Origin: Rhodamnia argentea | Lineage: Eukaryota > Streptophyta > Magnoliopsida > Myrtales > Myrtaceae | Reading direction: 5' to 3' | DNA: 64,000 bases | Assembly: GCF_020921035.1 (NCBI RefSeq) | Contig: NC_063151.1 | Coordinates: 12,593,501-12,657,500, forward strand | In this document: in pieces, positions 38,496 to 51,895 of the stretch | Layout: every line of letters starts with the position of its first letter | How positions within the stretch are numbered: the first letter of the stretch is position 1 | Program-made: the position numbers and the translations under genes | Notes under the pieces: model-generated | Told to the model about the DNA's origin: nothing | The model's input: only the letters and a program-made list of their open reading frames with translations | The model's database searches: none

Positions 38496-39289
38496 TAGAA
38501 AAAGTAAAAAAGAAAACACAACCCAAAATCAAGTAAGAGAATCCATTGAAAATAACATTTCCTTTTTAACAATTTTATTCTTGTCTTGTTCGTCCCTCAC
38601 TAGTGGATAAAACATAATAACTGTTGTCATGGTCATGCACCTGATGAACTCCTGCTGCCTTTAAAATGAACAGAACTCCTCCAACCAAAATGGCCTCTAA
38701 AGGTTCTCTTCTCTTTTCCTTTTTTATTAAAACGTAAATATCGATTCACGTTCGTTCCTTCCCTACTTGCTTTTTAGGGTTCTAACTTTGGACGAGAGGA
38801 TTAGAGTCTAAATTTGAGGGTCAACTAATTATTAATCAAGAATTTCATTGTTGGTACGCATTTTTGAGAGCATGCATCTCAAAATGGTTGCTTATGCTAT
38901 AAATGAACGTACAAAACCGAGAGAAATGTCAGATGTGATCCTGAGAGTGCTTAAAGAAATGCGTAACCGCATCAAAGGTAGAAAAGTCTGGGTCAAATTA
39001 TAATATCTTTTGCAAGTAGAGGGGGGCTTGCTTGTAAATGCACGATATTTTTTAAGAAGAAAGTCCATGAAAACACGATGACTTGGGCGCGTTTGGCACA
39101 ATATTGCCAAAGACTTTAACCCTGTACCAAACTAAAGGCGTTTGGCAACCCAATTGCAAACGCCTTTAAGCCAAAGTTCAGCTTTGCACGAACAGGACAA
39201 TCGGATGGGGTCTCGCCTCAGGAAGATAACTCAACACGCGACCAAATCTCGACTCGAGAAAGAGGGAATAGTGAAACAAAAAAAGGAAA

Positions 39290-39378
39290 CAGGGGTACAA
39301 CACGAGGACTTTTCAAGAGACCACACATCCTAATACTGTGATGGGATCCGGTGCATTAAAGCTGTTATAATCGCACCC
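39290..39378 (-). pseudogene. 5S rRNA pseudogene a, internal deletion
   Basis: Both ends of a 5S gene are recognisable: inverse 'gggtgcgattat' at the 5' end, and 'caacacgaggact' for the 3' end. Only 89 of about 121 bases remain; the deleted part includes the A box and intermediate element. It is followed by the same spacer type as the right-hand array. Confidence 0.8.
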
Positions 39379-39681
39379 GCTATATTATGCATTACAAATG
39401 TATTTATAATCAGAACCATTCCTACTTGAGAAATGTCCAAACAGTTCTATTTCCAGATTTTAAAGCTCCTTGCGCAATTAAAGGGATATTTTCTTAGAAA
39501 CAATAAATTAAGAAAAAAAAATCATCATAAAATGAAATTCCCGTGTAACTTTTGATTTGGATGGACTCACAAGACCCATAAGTACTTTTTGAAAAGCCCG
39601 TTTCGAGGCGGATGCCATGGCTCTCATTAGGTTTCACAAATACGTTTGTGAGTCGTAATGATAAAACTAAAAAGGAGGAAG

Positions 39682-39789
39682 GAGGGGTGTCACATGAGAA
39701 CTTCCCAGGACATCACCCATTCTAGCACTACTCTCGCCTAAACACGCTTAACTTCTAAGTTCTAATGGGATCTAGTGCATCAGCGCTCT

Positions 39790-39820
<31 letters not shown>

Positions 39821-39852
39821 GTCAAAGCATTAGTGCTAGTTTGATAGCACCG
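39682..39852 (-). pseudogene. 5S rRNA pseudogene b, with poly-T insertion
   Basis: Most of a decayed 5S gene, split by an insertion of about 50 bases that contains some 28 Ts (39,793-39,820). The 5S phrase 'gcatcagcgct' before the insertion is repeated as 'gcattagtgct' after it, as if a short target duplication flanks the poly-T (poly-A on the minus strand). Confidence 0.8.
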
Positions 39853-40156
39853 GTTATGCTATGCATTGCAAATGTTTTTGTAATCAAAGCTCTTCCTTTT
39901 CTTGATAAATGTTCAAACCGTTCTATTTCCAGCTTTTAAAGCCTCGTTGCCCAATTACTAGATAATTAACGGGACACTGCTTAGTAATAACAAACTAAGA
40001 CAAAAAATCCTCATAAAACAAAATTTGCGTGTAACTTTTGATCTGGATGGACTCACGGGGTTCGTAAGTACTTTTCGAAAAGTTTGTTTCGAGTCAAACG
40101 TTGTGCGTACCATAATGCTTTGTGAATGCGCATGTAAGTCCTAAAAAAATGAAAAA

Positions 40157-40277
40157 GAATGGTGCAACACAAGGACTCCCTAAGAGGTCACCCAACCTAG
40201 TACTACTCTCGTCCAAGCATGCTTAATTTCAGAGTTCTAATGAGATTCGGTGCATTAGTGTTGGTATGATAGCACCC
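40157..40277 (-). pseudogene. 5S rRNA pseudogene c, full length, decayed
   Basis: A full-length 121-base 5S copy with about a dozen changes, mostly G-to-A and C-to-T, including in the A box (inverse 'taagcatgcttgg'). The spacing of about 475 bases from copy b fits the array period plus the poly-T insertion. Confidence 0.85.
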
Positions 40278-40584
40278 GTTATGTCATGCATTGCACATGT
40301 ATTTGTAATCAAAGTTCTTCCTCTCTTGAAAAATATTCAAGCACCTCTATTTCTAGCTTTTAAAGCCCCGTTGCGCTGTTAGCAAATAATTAATGGGATA
40401 TTACTTTGCAACGACAACTAAGAAAAAAATCCTCATATATTGAAATTCGAAAGTAAGTTTTGATCCGGATGGTCTCATAGGGCTCGTAAATACTTTTCGA
40501 AAGTTCCTTCTGAGCCAGATGCTGTGGGCCCCATTATACTTTGCGAATGCGTTTGTGAATCGTAAAGAAAAAATAAAATAAAAA

Positions 40585-40676
40585 GAGTAGTGCAACACGA
40601 GGACTTCCAAAATAGGTTACCCATCCTAGTACTAACTTCACCCAAGCGTGCTTAACTTGGAGTTCTGATGGGATTC
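40585..40676 (-). pseudogene. 5S rRNA pseudogene d, cut by the gypsy LTR
   Basis: The 3' part of a 5S gene (about 92 bases) runs up to 'gatgggattc', where the LTR of the Tekay/Del-type element begins with TG at 40,677. The 5' part of the gene is not found next to the other end of the nest, so a deletion or rearrangement followed the insertion. Confidence 0.85.
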
Positions 40677-43576
40677 TGTCACACCTCGAAACATACGAGC
40701 ACGCCAACATCCCACCTGGACACGCGTAAATCCAAATTTCCAAGAACCAGTAGCCAACAAATTTGAACTAAATGTGAAAGAAAAGCACATGTGGAAGCGA
40801 ATACAAAACTCCATACATAACAATACTATACGATGACTTGAGATAGGAAAAGATAACTTATATAAACACATATTCTTTACAACATCCAGGCTCAGAGCTA
40901 CAAAAGTCATATGTACAAGTCTAAGACCACTCATAACAAAAATGATCAAGTGGTCGAAGCCTAGCTCTTCTACTAGGAGGATGCTCCCAAAAAGTCAAGG
41001 GGCGACTATCTTAAGCCCCATCTCTGCTATCCTCCTTGTCGGCCTCAAAAGGAGCTCCGGATCAACCTCAGCATTTGAAGGCTCCACTATCTCAACGTCC
41101 TGGTTGGGTTCCATAGGCTCTAACTCGGGCCGTGAATCATCAAGATCGCCATCGGGAGGGGCAACCTCGGTGGGGTCCCATTCCCCGAGTCCATTATAAG
41201 GGATGTCAAAACCTCGAAGAGGCCCAACAGACAAATCCCCATGCCTATACGACCAAGTTAAATAGGTATGGGGTTTCCAAAAATCGCCTCCCTCATCTAC
41301 CCATTAGTGTGCCTAAAGTACACCTTATCCTCTCCTACAGGATACTCCGTAAGCACTGTCTCCATATCCATCGGTATCTCGAATCGCTGTGGCGGATCAT
41401 TCATGATCAAGGTCCGAAAATGAGAACTTACGACGGAATGAGAATAAATCTCAACAAGTAAGTTCCTAAACCTAGGTTAGGGCGATAGTATCTTCGGTTT
41501 CATCATAGGCAAGCAATTCTAAGGAAAATCAACGAACCCATCTAAATACGATCAACATAAAACAAGAATCAAAATCACATAACTAATTAAATTAAACACA
41601 GAACATTCCTTAAGTCACAACCCCTTTATCAAGGCTAAGTTGTTAAAACACCTGCGTAACACGCATCGGGCTACCATATACGATCGGACCTGCGTAATAA
41701 CGCATCGGGCCATTATAGAACTCCGAACCCATGTAATAACGCCTCAGGCCATTATAGAACTCCGGACCCACGTAATAACGCCTCAAGTGAGCATCTCGCG
41801 TTTAACGCCTCAAGATGACTACAAAATCCCGCGTTATAACGCCTTAGGGTATAATATGGTCTCAAATGCACGATTCACCATAAGATCGTCCTTATACCAA
41901 ACAATATCAATCGTGATAGTTCAATTTTATCATCCGATCCACTACATTCTCAAATCGAGACCACACAATTTTTGCTAAACCCTTCGATCAATGAATTTGG
42001 ACCACACAATCTTATTAAACTTCTCAATCAACCGATCTGGACAACACGATCTTACTAAACTTCTCGATCAACCGATCTGGACCACACGATCTAGTCATAT
42101 CACACGATCAATCAATCAAGAGCACACGATTTACTCATATCACACGATCAATCAATTCAAGCCACACGATTTAATCATATCACACGATCAAGGAGTCTAA
42201 GCCACATGATCTAATCAATCATGAACTTAATCAATCAAGGCCACATGATCAATCTTAGCATCCAATTTTTGATTCAAGGTATTCAAGAACACATTCAACA
42301 CCAATTTCTACCCAAATTACCTCAATCTTCTACCATTAGTAACCTAACTACCTAATCTAGGTTTAGAAGTTTACTCACCTTAAAATCTAGCAAGAACTCA
42401 AGGCCAAGAAGCTGCAAAATCCGAAGTCCAAAAGGCGGCATTGGCGGCTCCCTCACGGCCAACGTTCGGCTCCGGCAATCCCACAGTGGTGGTGGTTCAC
42501 GGTCGGCTGTTGGTGGCTTTTGATGGTGGCTAGTAGGTCGCAGTGGTGGCGGCGACGTGAGGTGGTGGTTCGGTGGTGGTGGTGGCGTGTGGGTGGTGGT
42601 TCGGCCAAGGCAAGAAAGAGAGAGAAATGAGAGAGATTTTTGCTAGAATCAAGAAGAAGAAGATGAAGTAGTGTAGGAAATGGCCTTGAGATATTTTGGC
42701 AAGATATTTGACTAAGAATGATAGGACTTGACCGAAGATATTTGGACTTGTGGGGCCCACTAATAATTCAACTTTTTTTGTCTCTTGAACTCTAAGAAGG
42801 GCAATTTGGTAATTGGGCTCAACAAGTGGACACCTAGTTCACTCAATTTTCGGTCACTATTGGGTGAAAACATTAAAATGCCCTCCTACCAATTTAAAGA
42901 AAAGAGCATTTCCCAAGGGTAAAAAGGTCATTTCCCATTTCCTTATCTAAATTTCACTTTTGTGAATACTTTGGAGCGAACCGTGAAATACACATGCTCG
43001 AGGATGAGGCGACGTCCAAAAAGTTAATATTGGAATCCTTGAAAGTCCGACATCCAATTTCGAAGTCTAATTCATGGTCAATATCGATCAATTGCCATTT
43101 TAGTATATCTCAAACTAATGGCGGCTTTTAGGAGTTACGCGTATCGACCTGTGATTACCATCATGTTTAGGAGTTACTCAAGCCATGACAACCTTGGTTG
43201 TCATGTAATTGCAAGGGTCAATCACTAGTTCCGAAGGACACGATCGTTAGAAAATGATTTAGGGACTTTTGGAACCCATACATGGTCAAACGGAATCACC
43301 CGTGATCTAATAGTATAATATTAACAAATTGTCCCTTAACCTCTATAGGATCGACCTATAATGGTCCAAAATATTCCCTCGACAATCCTTATGGCCAAAG
43401 AGTCAATCCAGGATCAAGTTCTTAGGTTTACGTACTTGATTTTCCTAGCTAGTTATTCCTCATTGGTTAATCTTCTCAAGAATGATCAAATCTGAGTGAG
43501 ATTTAACTGAAATATATCAATAAGATATTTCATTCATTCACGCCTTCGAAAGTGGGTCGAAATTCAGAATGTCACA
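40677..43576 (-). repeat. LTR of the Tekay/Del-like element (3' LTR)
   Basis: It begins TGTCAC and ends GTCACA, next to a polypurine tract (inverse 'aagggggaagaat'). It has two subrepeat clusters: ~45-bp units 'cgtaataacgcctcagg' at about 41,640-41,860, and ~42-bp units with 'cacacgatc' at about 41,985-42,235. The first 335 bp match 51,908-52,246. Confidence 0.85.
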
Positions 43577-46163
43577 ATTCTTCCCCCTTACAAAAAATTT
43601 GTCCTCGAAATTTATAATAAACGTAACTACTCAAACAACTCGGGGTGCTGACGCATCATCACTTCTTCACTTTCCCTGGTGGCTCCTTTTGGTCCATGGT
43701 GCTCCCAAATCACCTTGACTAGTGGAATTATCTTGTTCCTTAGAACCTGTTCTTTTCTATCTTTTATTCGCACCAGTCTCTTTACGTAAGATACCCTTTC
43801 ATCTACTTCAACGACTTCATGATCCAATACATGGGTTGGGTCCGGCTCATACTTCCTTAGCATGGATACATGAAAGATATTGTGAACTTGTGACAAATTC
43901 GGTGGTAAGGCAAGACGATAGGCTAAAGTCCCAATCTATTCTAGGATCTCGAATGGGCTTATATACCTTGTACTTAACTTCCCTTTCTTCCCAAATCGAG
44001 ACAAACCTCACATTGGCGACACCTTAAGGAAAACATAATCTCCCACTTGGAATTCCAAAGGTCTACATTGTCTATCCGTATAACTCTTTTGACGACTTTA
44101 GGCGGTCTTAAGCCTTTCTCTAATCACTTTCACTACCTTGACGAATTGTTGAACTAGCTCTAGACCCATTATACTCCTTTCACCAACCTCATCCCAATAT
44201 ACTAGAGTTTCGCAAGCTCTGCCATACAATGCCTCAAACGGTGCCATTCCGATACTCTGCTGGTAGCCGTTATTGTAGGAAAACTCTACTAGGTGTAACT
44301 ATTCCTCCCATCCTCTTTTAAAATCTATTACACACGCCCGCACCATGTCCTCAAGTGTTTAAATCGTTCTCTCAGTCTGTCCGTCCGTCTGCGGATGATA
44401 AGCGGTGTTATATTGTAGTTTCATTCTCATAGCATTTTGAAGACTCTTCCAAAAAATCGTGGTAAACTTAGGGTCCTTATCCGACGTAATCGTAATTGGA
44501 ACTCCATGAAGACGAACTATCTAGCGCATATACGGCTCGATGTACTTATCCATTGTGAAGTCCTTTCGCACGCGCAGAAAATGTACTGAGCCAATTTGTC
44601 GACGATTACCCAAAGTGAATCGCGACCTCTCTGACTTCTAGGCAAACCTATAACGAATGCCATAGTAACATGCTCCCATTTCCATTGGGGAATCTCCAAT
44701 GGTCGAAGCAATCCTCCAAGCTTGCCGTGTTGTGCCTTCACTTGTTGGCACGTCGGGCACTTGGCCACATGCTTAGCCACGTCTACTTTCATCCTATTCC
44801 ACCACTAATGTTGACGCAAGTTTTGATACATCTTGGTGCTACCTGGGTGTACACTATAATTGCTACAGTGAGCTTCTGATAAAATCTTCTCCTTAAGTTC
44901 CTCATCGTTAGGAACACACAGACGTCAATGAAACTTCAAAATTCCGTCCTCGGCCATTAGAAATTCAGGTTTCCTCTTAGTTGAATCCATATCCAAAATC
45001 TTTTGAATGTCGGGGTCCATAGACTATGATGCCTTAATCCTTGTCCGGATCTCTGGCTTGATTCTTAAAGTAGCTAACAAACTTGAGAGGTGATAAACCT
45101 CAAACTTAAACGTTGAATCCCTCAATTCTTCAAGCAGAGTCCACTCTTTATCCATCAAATGCGCAATACTTGACTTCCGACTAAGGGCATCCGCTACTTT
45201 ATTAGCCTTATCACAGTCATAGTCCTTTAGCAATTCCATCCAACGGCGTTGTCTCATGTTTAGCTCCTTTTGGAAAAATAAGTACTTCAAACTCTGATGG
45301 TCCGTGTAGATCTAAAACCTTTCTCCCCACAAATAATACCTCCAAATCTTTAACGCAAAGATAATCGCCGCAAGCTCCAAATTGTGAGTTGGGTAGTTTA
45401 GCTCATGAGGCCTTAACTGTCGCGATGCATAAGCAATAACCCCGCCATACCGCATCAAGACACATCCTTATCCTTTTAGCGATGCATCGCTGTAGATCTT
45501 AGATCCTTTAGGACCGGATGGTATCGTCAAAACCGGTACGGTCATCAACCTATGCTTAAGTTCTTGGAAACTCCTTTCGCACTTATCTGTCCATTCGAAA
45601 CGTGTTTCCTTCTTCGTTAGTCGCGTTAACGGAATAGCTATCGAGGAGAACTTTTCCACAAATCTTCTATAATAACCAACCGGACCTAGAAAACTTCGAA
45701 CCTCCGCGACGGACGTTGGTCTTGGCCAATTTACAACGGTTTCAATCTTTGCTAGGTTTACTGAGATTCCATTCCCAGAGATAATATGCCCAAAAAATGC
45801 TACCTAGTTGAGCCAAAACTCACATTTGCTAAACTTGGCATAGAGAGAGTGCTCTCTTAAAGTTCATAGAACTATACTTAAATGACTTTCGTGTTCCTCA
45901 GAACTCCTTGAATATACTAATATGTCGTTGATGAACATAATGATGAATTGATCCAAAAATTCTTTGAATACCCGATGCATCATATCTATAAAGGCAGTTG
46001 GAGCGTTAGTCAATCCAAACGGTATAACCGTAAACTCGTAATATCTTGTACGGAAAGTGGTCTTCGGTATATTCTCCTTCTTAACCCTTAATTGATGGTA
46101 GCCCATCCTCAAGTCAATCTTGGAGAATACTGATGGCCCTTGCAGTTGATCGAACAAGTTATC

Positions 46164-46685
46164 TATCACAACTCCTCCCTAGTCCCACATTGCCTAGGAG
46201 GAGGTCTTGGGAAGGCCTTATAAGCCTTGGGGTGCCCTTAGACTTGCAAGAGGCCTTTTCCGAGCGTTGTATGGGCGACGCTCGGAGGAACAAAATCGTG
46301 AGGACTGTGTATCCAAAGCGGACAATATCTTGCAAAGTGGTGCAGCGAAGCGCGTGGGGCCCAGGCCGTTACGGTTGGTATAAGAGCCGACCTTCGACCG
46401 CGTGTGGGGCCACAGTGGGTGCTCGCTGGTGCTAGAGGACACGGCGGGGACGCTGTGCCTTTGAGATGGGAGTTTGTCACAACTCCTCCCTAGTCCCACA
46501 TTGCATAGGAGGAGGTCTTGGGAATGCATTATAAGCCTTGGGGTGCCTTTAGACTTGCAAGAGGCCTTTTCCGAGCGTTATATGGGCGATACTCGGAGGA
46601 ATAAAACTATGAGCACTATGTGTCCAAAGCGGACAATATCTTGCAAAGTGGCGCAGCGGAAGCGCGTGGGGCCCAGGCCGTTACA
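46164..46685 (+). mobile_element. TRIM element with two LTRs, TSD TTATC
   Basis: Direct LTRs at 46,164-46,373 and 46,475-46,685 (210-211 bp) flank a 101-bp interior. A primer-binding site like the initiator-Met complement ('tggtataagagcc') starts near 46,375, and a purine stretch precedes the second LTR. The five bases TTATC flank both sides (46,159-46,163 and 46,686-46,690). LTRs carry the widespread TRIM phrases 'cccacattgc' and 'ggacaatatcttgcaaag'. They differ at about 8% of positions by eye. It encodes nothing and sits in the reverse transcriptase region of the Tekay/Del-like fossil. Confidence 0.9.
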
Positions 46686-46818
46686 TTATCTATCCTTGAC
46701 AATGGATACTTGTCCTTGATGGCTACTAGATTTAATTGTCGATAGTCAATGCACAAACGCAATGACCCATCATTCTTCCTCACAAATGACACTAGCGCTC
46801 CCCATGGCGATGAACTAG

Positions 46819-49713
46819 TGTTGATACCTAAATTTTGATTTTTAGCAAATCATTTATTTAAGCATAAAATGAGAATTAGTCATAATTCTCGAAAAAATGA
46901 CTTTTCATGCATTGCATATTTATTTTCTATTAGTCATACATGTCACTTGCATTTAGGATGAGTCAATTGAATTTAATTTGGCGGTGACTAGACCAACTCG
47001 GCTTGAGATTCTCGATTATCGCAAGAGGAGGTGCCAAATTTTAATGGGCCAATGGGACTTAGTTTTGAGCTCAATTTTGTCTATTCGGGCAGAATTTGAT
47101 AATTAAGGTTTTCGGTTAAATGTTCGTTATTCGGAGAAATCTTAATTGGAGCCCAAAAATTTGAGATTAACCCATAACGTGATTGAAAATTTCGGTCAAG
47201 GCTAGCTCATGGGGACCAAGTTTTAACTTCAAATTAGCCCATTCTGAACATTTAATTGAGTGAAGCCTCTAGTTAATTATCCATTTAATTAACTAGAACC
47301 CAATTAGGCCCAAAATTATACTCTAAACCCACAAAAGAGGCCATTTTCGGCTATTTCTTGCCCCATTACTCCATTTGGCCGAAAATTACATAGAGTCCTA
47401 GGAGATTTGGACTCTTCCAAACTTCAAGATTAATTAGGAGTTTCATCAATTAAGGATTCTTATCTTAAAGAGTTTTATTAGATCATGGAACTTATCTAGC
47501 TAGAGTTCTAGTAGATGTGGACTCTTGTGATCTAATGGCTAATGACAAGTCCTACTCTAGCTAGGATTAGTGATCCAATAGTCCCACTTAATTCCTACTC
47601 CTACTAGGACTTCAAGGACCAAGCTCTATATAATAAACTCTTCACATTAACGTAGGGAGGCTGGACAAACCCTGGAAAATTTCGACATGTATAGAGCAAG
47701 GGCTGAATTTTGGTGCATCCGCTCATCAAATCCATGCATTGAGGCTGCCGTTTGAAGCTCGCACGATCAGCCCCATTCAGCCTTTGTGCCGTGCCCGGTT
47801 CGTGAGTTTGTTCAAACTCATCCGAAGCCACCCGAGTCCTCCACCATTCATCCAAGTTGCTTCCTGTTCCAGCTTTCTGTTTGGATGCAAATCAGCCCTC
47901 TTTAGTGGTAAAAGAGCTTCCTTTTATTTTGATTCTCGAGACCTCATAAAGTACCTCATATTGTGTTAGAATTTTGACGATTTCGGAGCCCGATTCAAAT
48001 CAAAAGGAGTTTCAAGCTGTGCAGATATACAGCTTGTGTGTGTGCAGAATTTTAGCTTGGGAAAAGGTAATTTTTCTTAACCTTTGATTGCAATTTATGC
48101 TTGTTTATTTGGGAACTTGCATATATGTTCTAACACTTTGACGAACATACTTGAATTGCAATTAAAGACGAAACTTGAACCCTTTTCGATCTAGTTTTGC
48201 TCAAAGTCAAAAATTACCAATGGTAGGATGAAAATCTAATTTGTTTGAGAAGATAATTCGTTCATAAGATAGGCTGAATTTTCGTGATGTTCTTGAGAAT
48301 TGCTTGACATCAATTAGAGAATATCTTTTCTCGAATAAAATTGTTCGTCATTGTGGTGATCTAAATTGGATTGGGAAAAGATCAGATTTTTCTTTTTGTT
48401 GAATTAAAAAATCAATTTTTGGTAATAAATTCTATCATGGCCGAATGTCACACGTTGGAAGTCCTTGCTTGAAATTCCCATGTTGGTTGGTTGACTGGAA
48501 CTTATCCATTGGGTGCTCGATCATAATCTCGTGTTGTTGATAGGAATTTGTGATTGCTCGACGTTATCTCCTGGCGTGAATAAAGGTTTGATCAAATTGA
48601 AATCTTATCTGATTTGGCTAAATTAGATAATTTTTTTACTCATGGATACATTTTTTTTGAGCTAGTTGTTATTTTTAACACGTGCGAAACGATTTGGATG
48701 TTACATGTCGTTATCTTATCTTATCTCCGGGGAATTTTCTAGAGATAAGGTTTGGTTTGATTGAATGTCTATCCATTCTTTTTTTATGAGGATTATCTAA
48801 AATTAAATTTTCAAATCTCAAAGATAATTTCTCAAATAAAAAATGGATTGAACTTTTGGATGAGGAAAGGTGGATCCCCAATCTCATAACTTTGGCTACC
48901 CCTCTAATTTTCAAAATTTCAAAGCTCAATTGACTCATTTTTATTTTATTTTTGTCGTGCTATTTGTTTTTGATTTGTTATAAAATTTGCACAATTTTAA
49001 ACAAACATGCCTATAATATATGCTCCCATATGTGCCTAGACCCGTCGGAAAAATAAATCGCATGCCTTAGCCACGATCTCGTGAAATGGGATGATGATTT
49101 AGTATAGAAATTCGTATTTCGCCCTTCGGCAAAAGGGATGTTGTTTTTCTATACACATATTCGCATATTGGTTCGAATTCTCGAGGATGTGGCGGATAAA
49201 ATCTCGCTCTAGCCCGGATCTTTGGGAATGAGAGGATTTTAAAAAAAATCGGAAATTAAAGGTATATTATGGGCATTTTTATTTATTTTTGTTCGGATTT
49301 TTGATTGCTTTTGAATGTTTTCTTTTATTACCAAAAATACCAAAAAAAAATCATCCTCTGGGCGCATAATATATGGTCCTCATGTCACATTTTTTCAATT
49401 AATCATCAAATTCACAATGATTAATCGGAAAGGCTTTTTCATGAAATTAGTATCAAAAGTGCGTTAATTTTTCAATTAGCGTAACCAAGTCCCCGAACCC
49501 ATTTTTCTCGAGTGCGCATAAATAAAATAGTTCTCCCTCTATTTTATTAAGGTTTCTAATCAACCTTCCGTAAATGATTAGTGGCGGCTCCAATTGAATA
49601 TTTTTTTATGAGTAAACCTAAGTTACGATTCGGTAGGACTTGGGATCTTCCGAATTAGGTTGGTTGATTTAATTGACACGATAATCCGTTAGCTTGATTT
49701 TTAGGTCGCGACA
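46819..49713. mobile_element. Solo LTR, 2.9 kb, TSD ACTAG
   Basis: It starts TGTTGATACC, ends GTCGCGACA and is flanked by ACTAG on both sides (46,814-46,818 and 49,714-49,718). There are no retroelement domains inside and no internal second LTR, so this is best read as a solo LTR left by recombination between two LTRs. It interrupts the Tekay/Del-like reverse transcriptase. The beginning resembles the LTR at 52,247 (TGTTGACACC), so a related gypsy family is possible. Confidence 0.85.
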
Positions 49714-51883
49714 ACTAGGGCGGATAAATCCTTTATCCAGCAATTCTATTATCCGGACCTTCAACTCCTTCAACTCTGATAGGGACATTCTATAGGGCAC
49801 CTTAGAGATCGGTTTCGTCCCGGGGGCTAACTCAATTACAAACTCTACTTCTCTTTCAGGTGGCAATCCCCGTAATTCTTGAGGAAAGACATCGGGAAAA
49901 TTGCACACCACGGCTATATCCTCTAGCCTTGGTCTTTCAACTAACGAATCAACTACTGTAGCTAGATACCCTTGGCATCCTTCATTTAACAACTTAGTCA
50001 CTTCAAGTGACGAGATCAAAGGGATCGAGATTTCACCTCGGCTTCCCACAAATTTATATCTAGGATGACTAATTGGATTAAATTGGATCACCCTGCTACC
50101 ACAGTCCAAGACAGTCCTTTGTTTTCCCAACCAATCCATCCCAATTATAACATCAAAGTCATATATGGTCAAAGCTGCCAAGTCTATCGGTTCTTCCCTA
50201 CCACCAATGATTATGTTACATCTTGAGCACTATAATGAAACCAATACTTTATCCTTTAAGGGTGTGGTTACATGTAGCAATACTTCTAACGATTTTAATT
50301 CCATTACAGCCAAATCAAGCAACCGTGCAGATACGAAAGAATGCGATGCTCTAGGGTCAAATAAAGCATAAGTAGCATGATCACATAAAGAGACTGTACC
50401 TGTGACCACGCTAGGCGCATTCTTAGCCTCATTGCGCACTACATCATAAACTCTCCCTTGAGCCGGCGGTCGGTTCTGATTATTCTGTGGGGTGGCTCTA
50501 ACTTGAGGTCTTACTTGAGGTTGCTGGGGTTGAAACCGTGGTCCCGTGGCTTGCTCGGAGCAATTTCTTATTTGATGGTCATGCTTGCCACACTTGAAGC
50601 ACGATCCCGTCCGACTCGAGGAAGGTCTATTTCATGCCTCCTTCCACAAAGTCGACAATTCTAGTTGGATTGGTATGCCGGTTTCCCATTATTTTTCCTG
50701 ACGGGAGGGAAGACACGTCGATTTCCCACTATAGGCCTTTTGCCAAAATGGCGGTTGTCTCTAGGTGGCATAAACCGTGATCTAGAAACCGCTGCCTTTT
50801 CTTTCATATCCCGCTCGACCATCCGACCCCTATCATAGAGTTTATCGTAATCCCTCGGGTTTAGCAATATCAACCGATCGCGAAGCTCGGCTTCAATCTA
50901 TCCCGGAACCTTCTTGCTCTATCCAAAGGATTCTCGACCATCGTTGGTGCATACTTTCATAATCTCAAGAATTTTGCCTCGTATTAGTCGATCGTCATCT
51001 AATTTTGACGGCGCTGCTGAAATTCTAACATCTTCTGTTCTTGAGTAGTTTCGGAGAAATATTTCCCATTGAAAGTCTCAGTAAAGATGGTCCAATTTAG
51101 AACCGTACCTTCAAGGAAAATTCTTCCTCTTGTGGCTTTCCACCAATCACTAGTAGTATCTTGGAGCCGGTATCTTGCTAGGGTCACTTTTTCCTCCTCA
51201 ATGCACCCTAGAACTTCGAATGCCTTTTCCAAATCCTCTATCCAACGAGGAGCCATCTCGGGATCACCTTTCTCGTTTAACCTAGCCGGTTTTAGATTTA
51301 AAAACTGCTCTACTAGCTGGTGCATCTGTCAATTCCCATGGTCATTCCCTTGACTACCATTTGTTCCATTAGTAGCGGCAGCCTTAGCGGCTTGGTTAAC
51401 GGTGGCAGCTTGTTCTTGAGCCTACCTACTCATCAAATATCCAATTTCCTCTAGAGCCCTAAGGACTCCATCCACTCTCGGGTCCTCCCTAACTAGTGCC
51501 CTTGAACTAGACGCTCCTCTAGTACCTCTAACGCAGTTGCTCATCCTCGCCAAGTTTCACAACACCTGGACCACTATAATTCCATCAAGGAATTAGAGAT
51601 CTAAGCCATCTACTCAAGTATAGCGGTTCCACACTGCTTATTACGACAATAATCATAAAACTAACAACTAGTCATCCGTAAAGCTCTACGCATATCTTAG
51701 CAAGGCAAACATCAAACACTCAACATGAAAACAATCAAACATGTCAATCACGGGTGCATATTCATATATCATGAACAACGCACCAAACCCTTATAAACAC
51801 TTAAGGTCTCTCTATCTAACCATCCCAAAATCATCGTTCCTTATCACTTTAGAACTCATCCAAACTTGGATCAAGCTGACCTT

Positions 51884-51895
51884 GCTCTGATACCA
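51884..51895 (-). other. Primer-binding site (initiator Met tRNA)
   Basis: The minus strand reads TGGTATCAGAGC, the standard complement of the initiator-Met tRNA 3' end used by many plant LTR elements. It is 12 bases inside the LTR at 51,908 and fixes the element's orientation as minus. Confidence 0.85.

Noticed and set aside
46164-46685. Cassandra, the TRIM that carries 5S sequence in its LTR, was considered because 5S DNA is nearby
   Set aside because: The LTRs contain no 5S A box or C box motifs; the resemblance is only to the general TRIM family.
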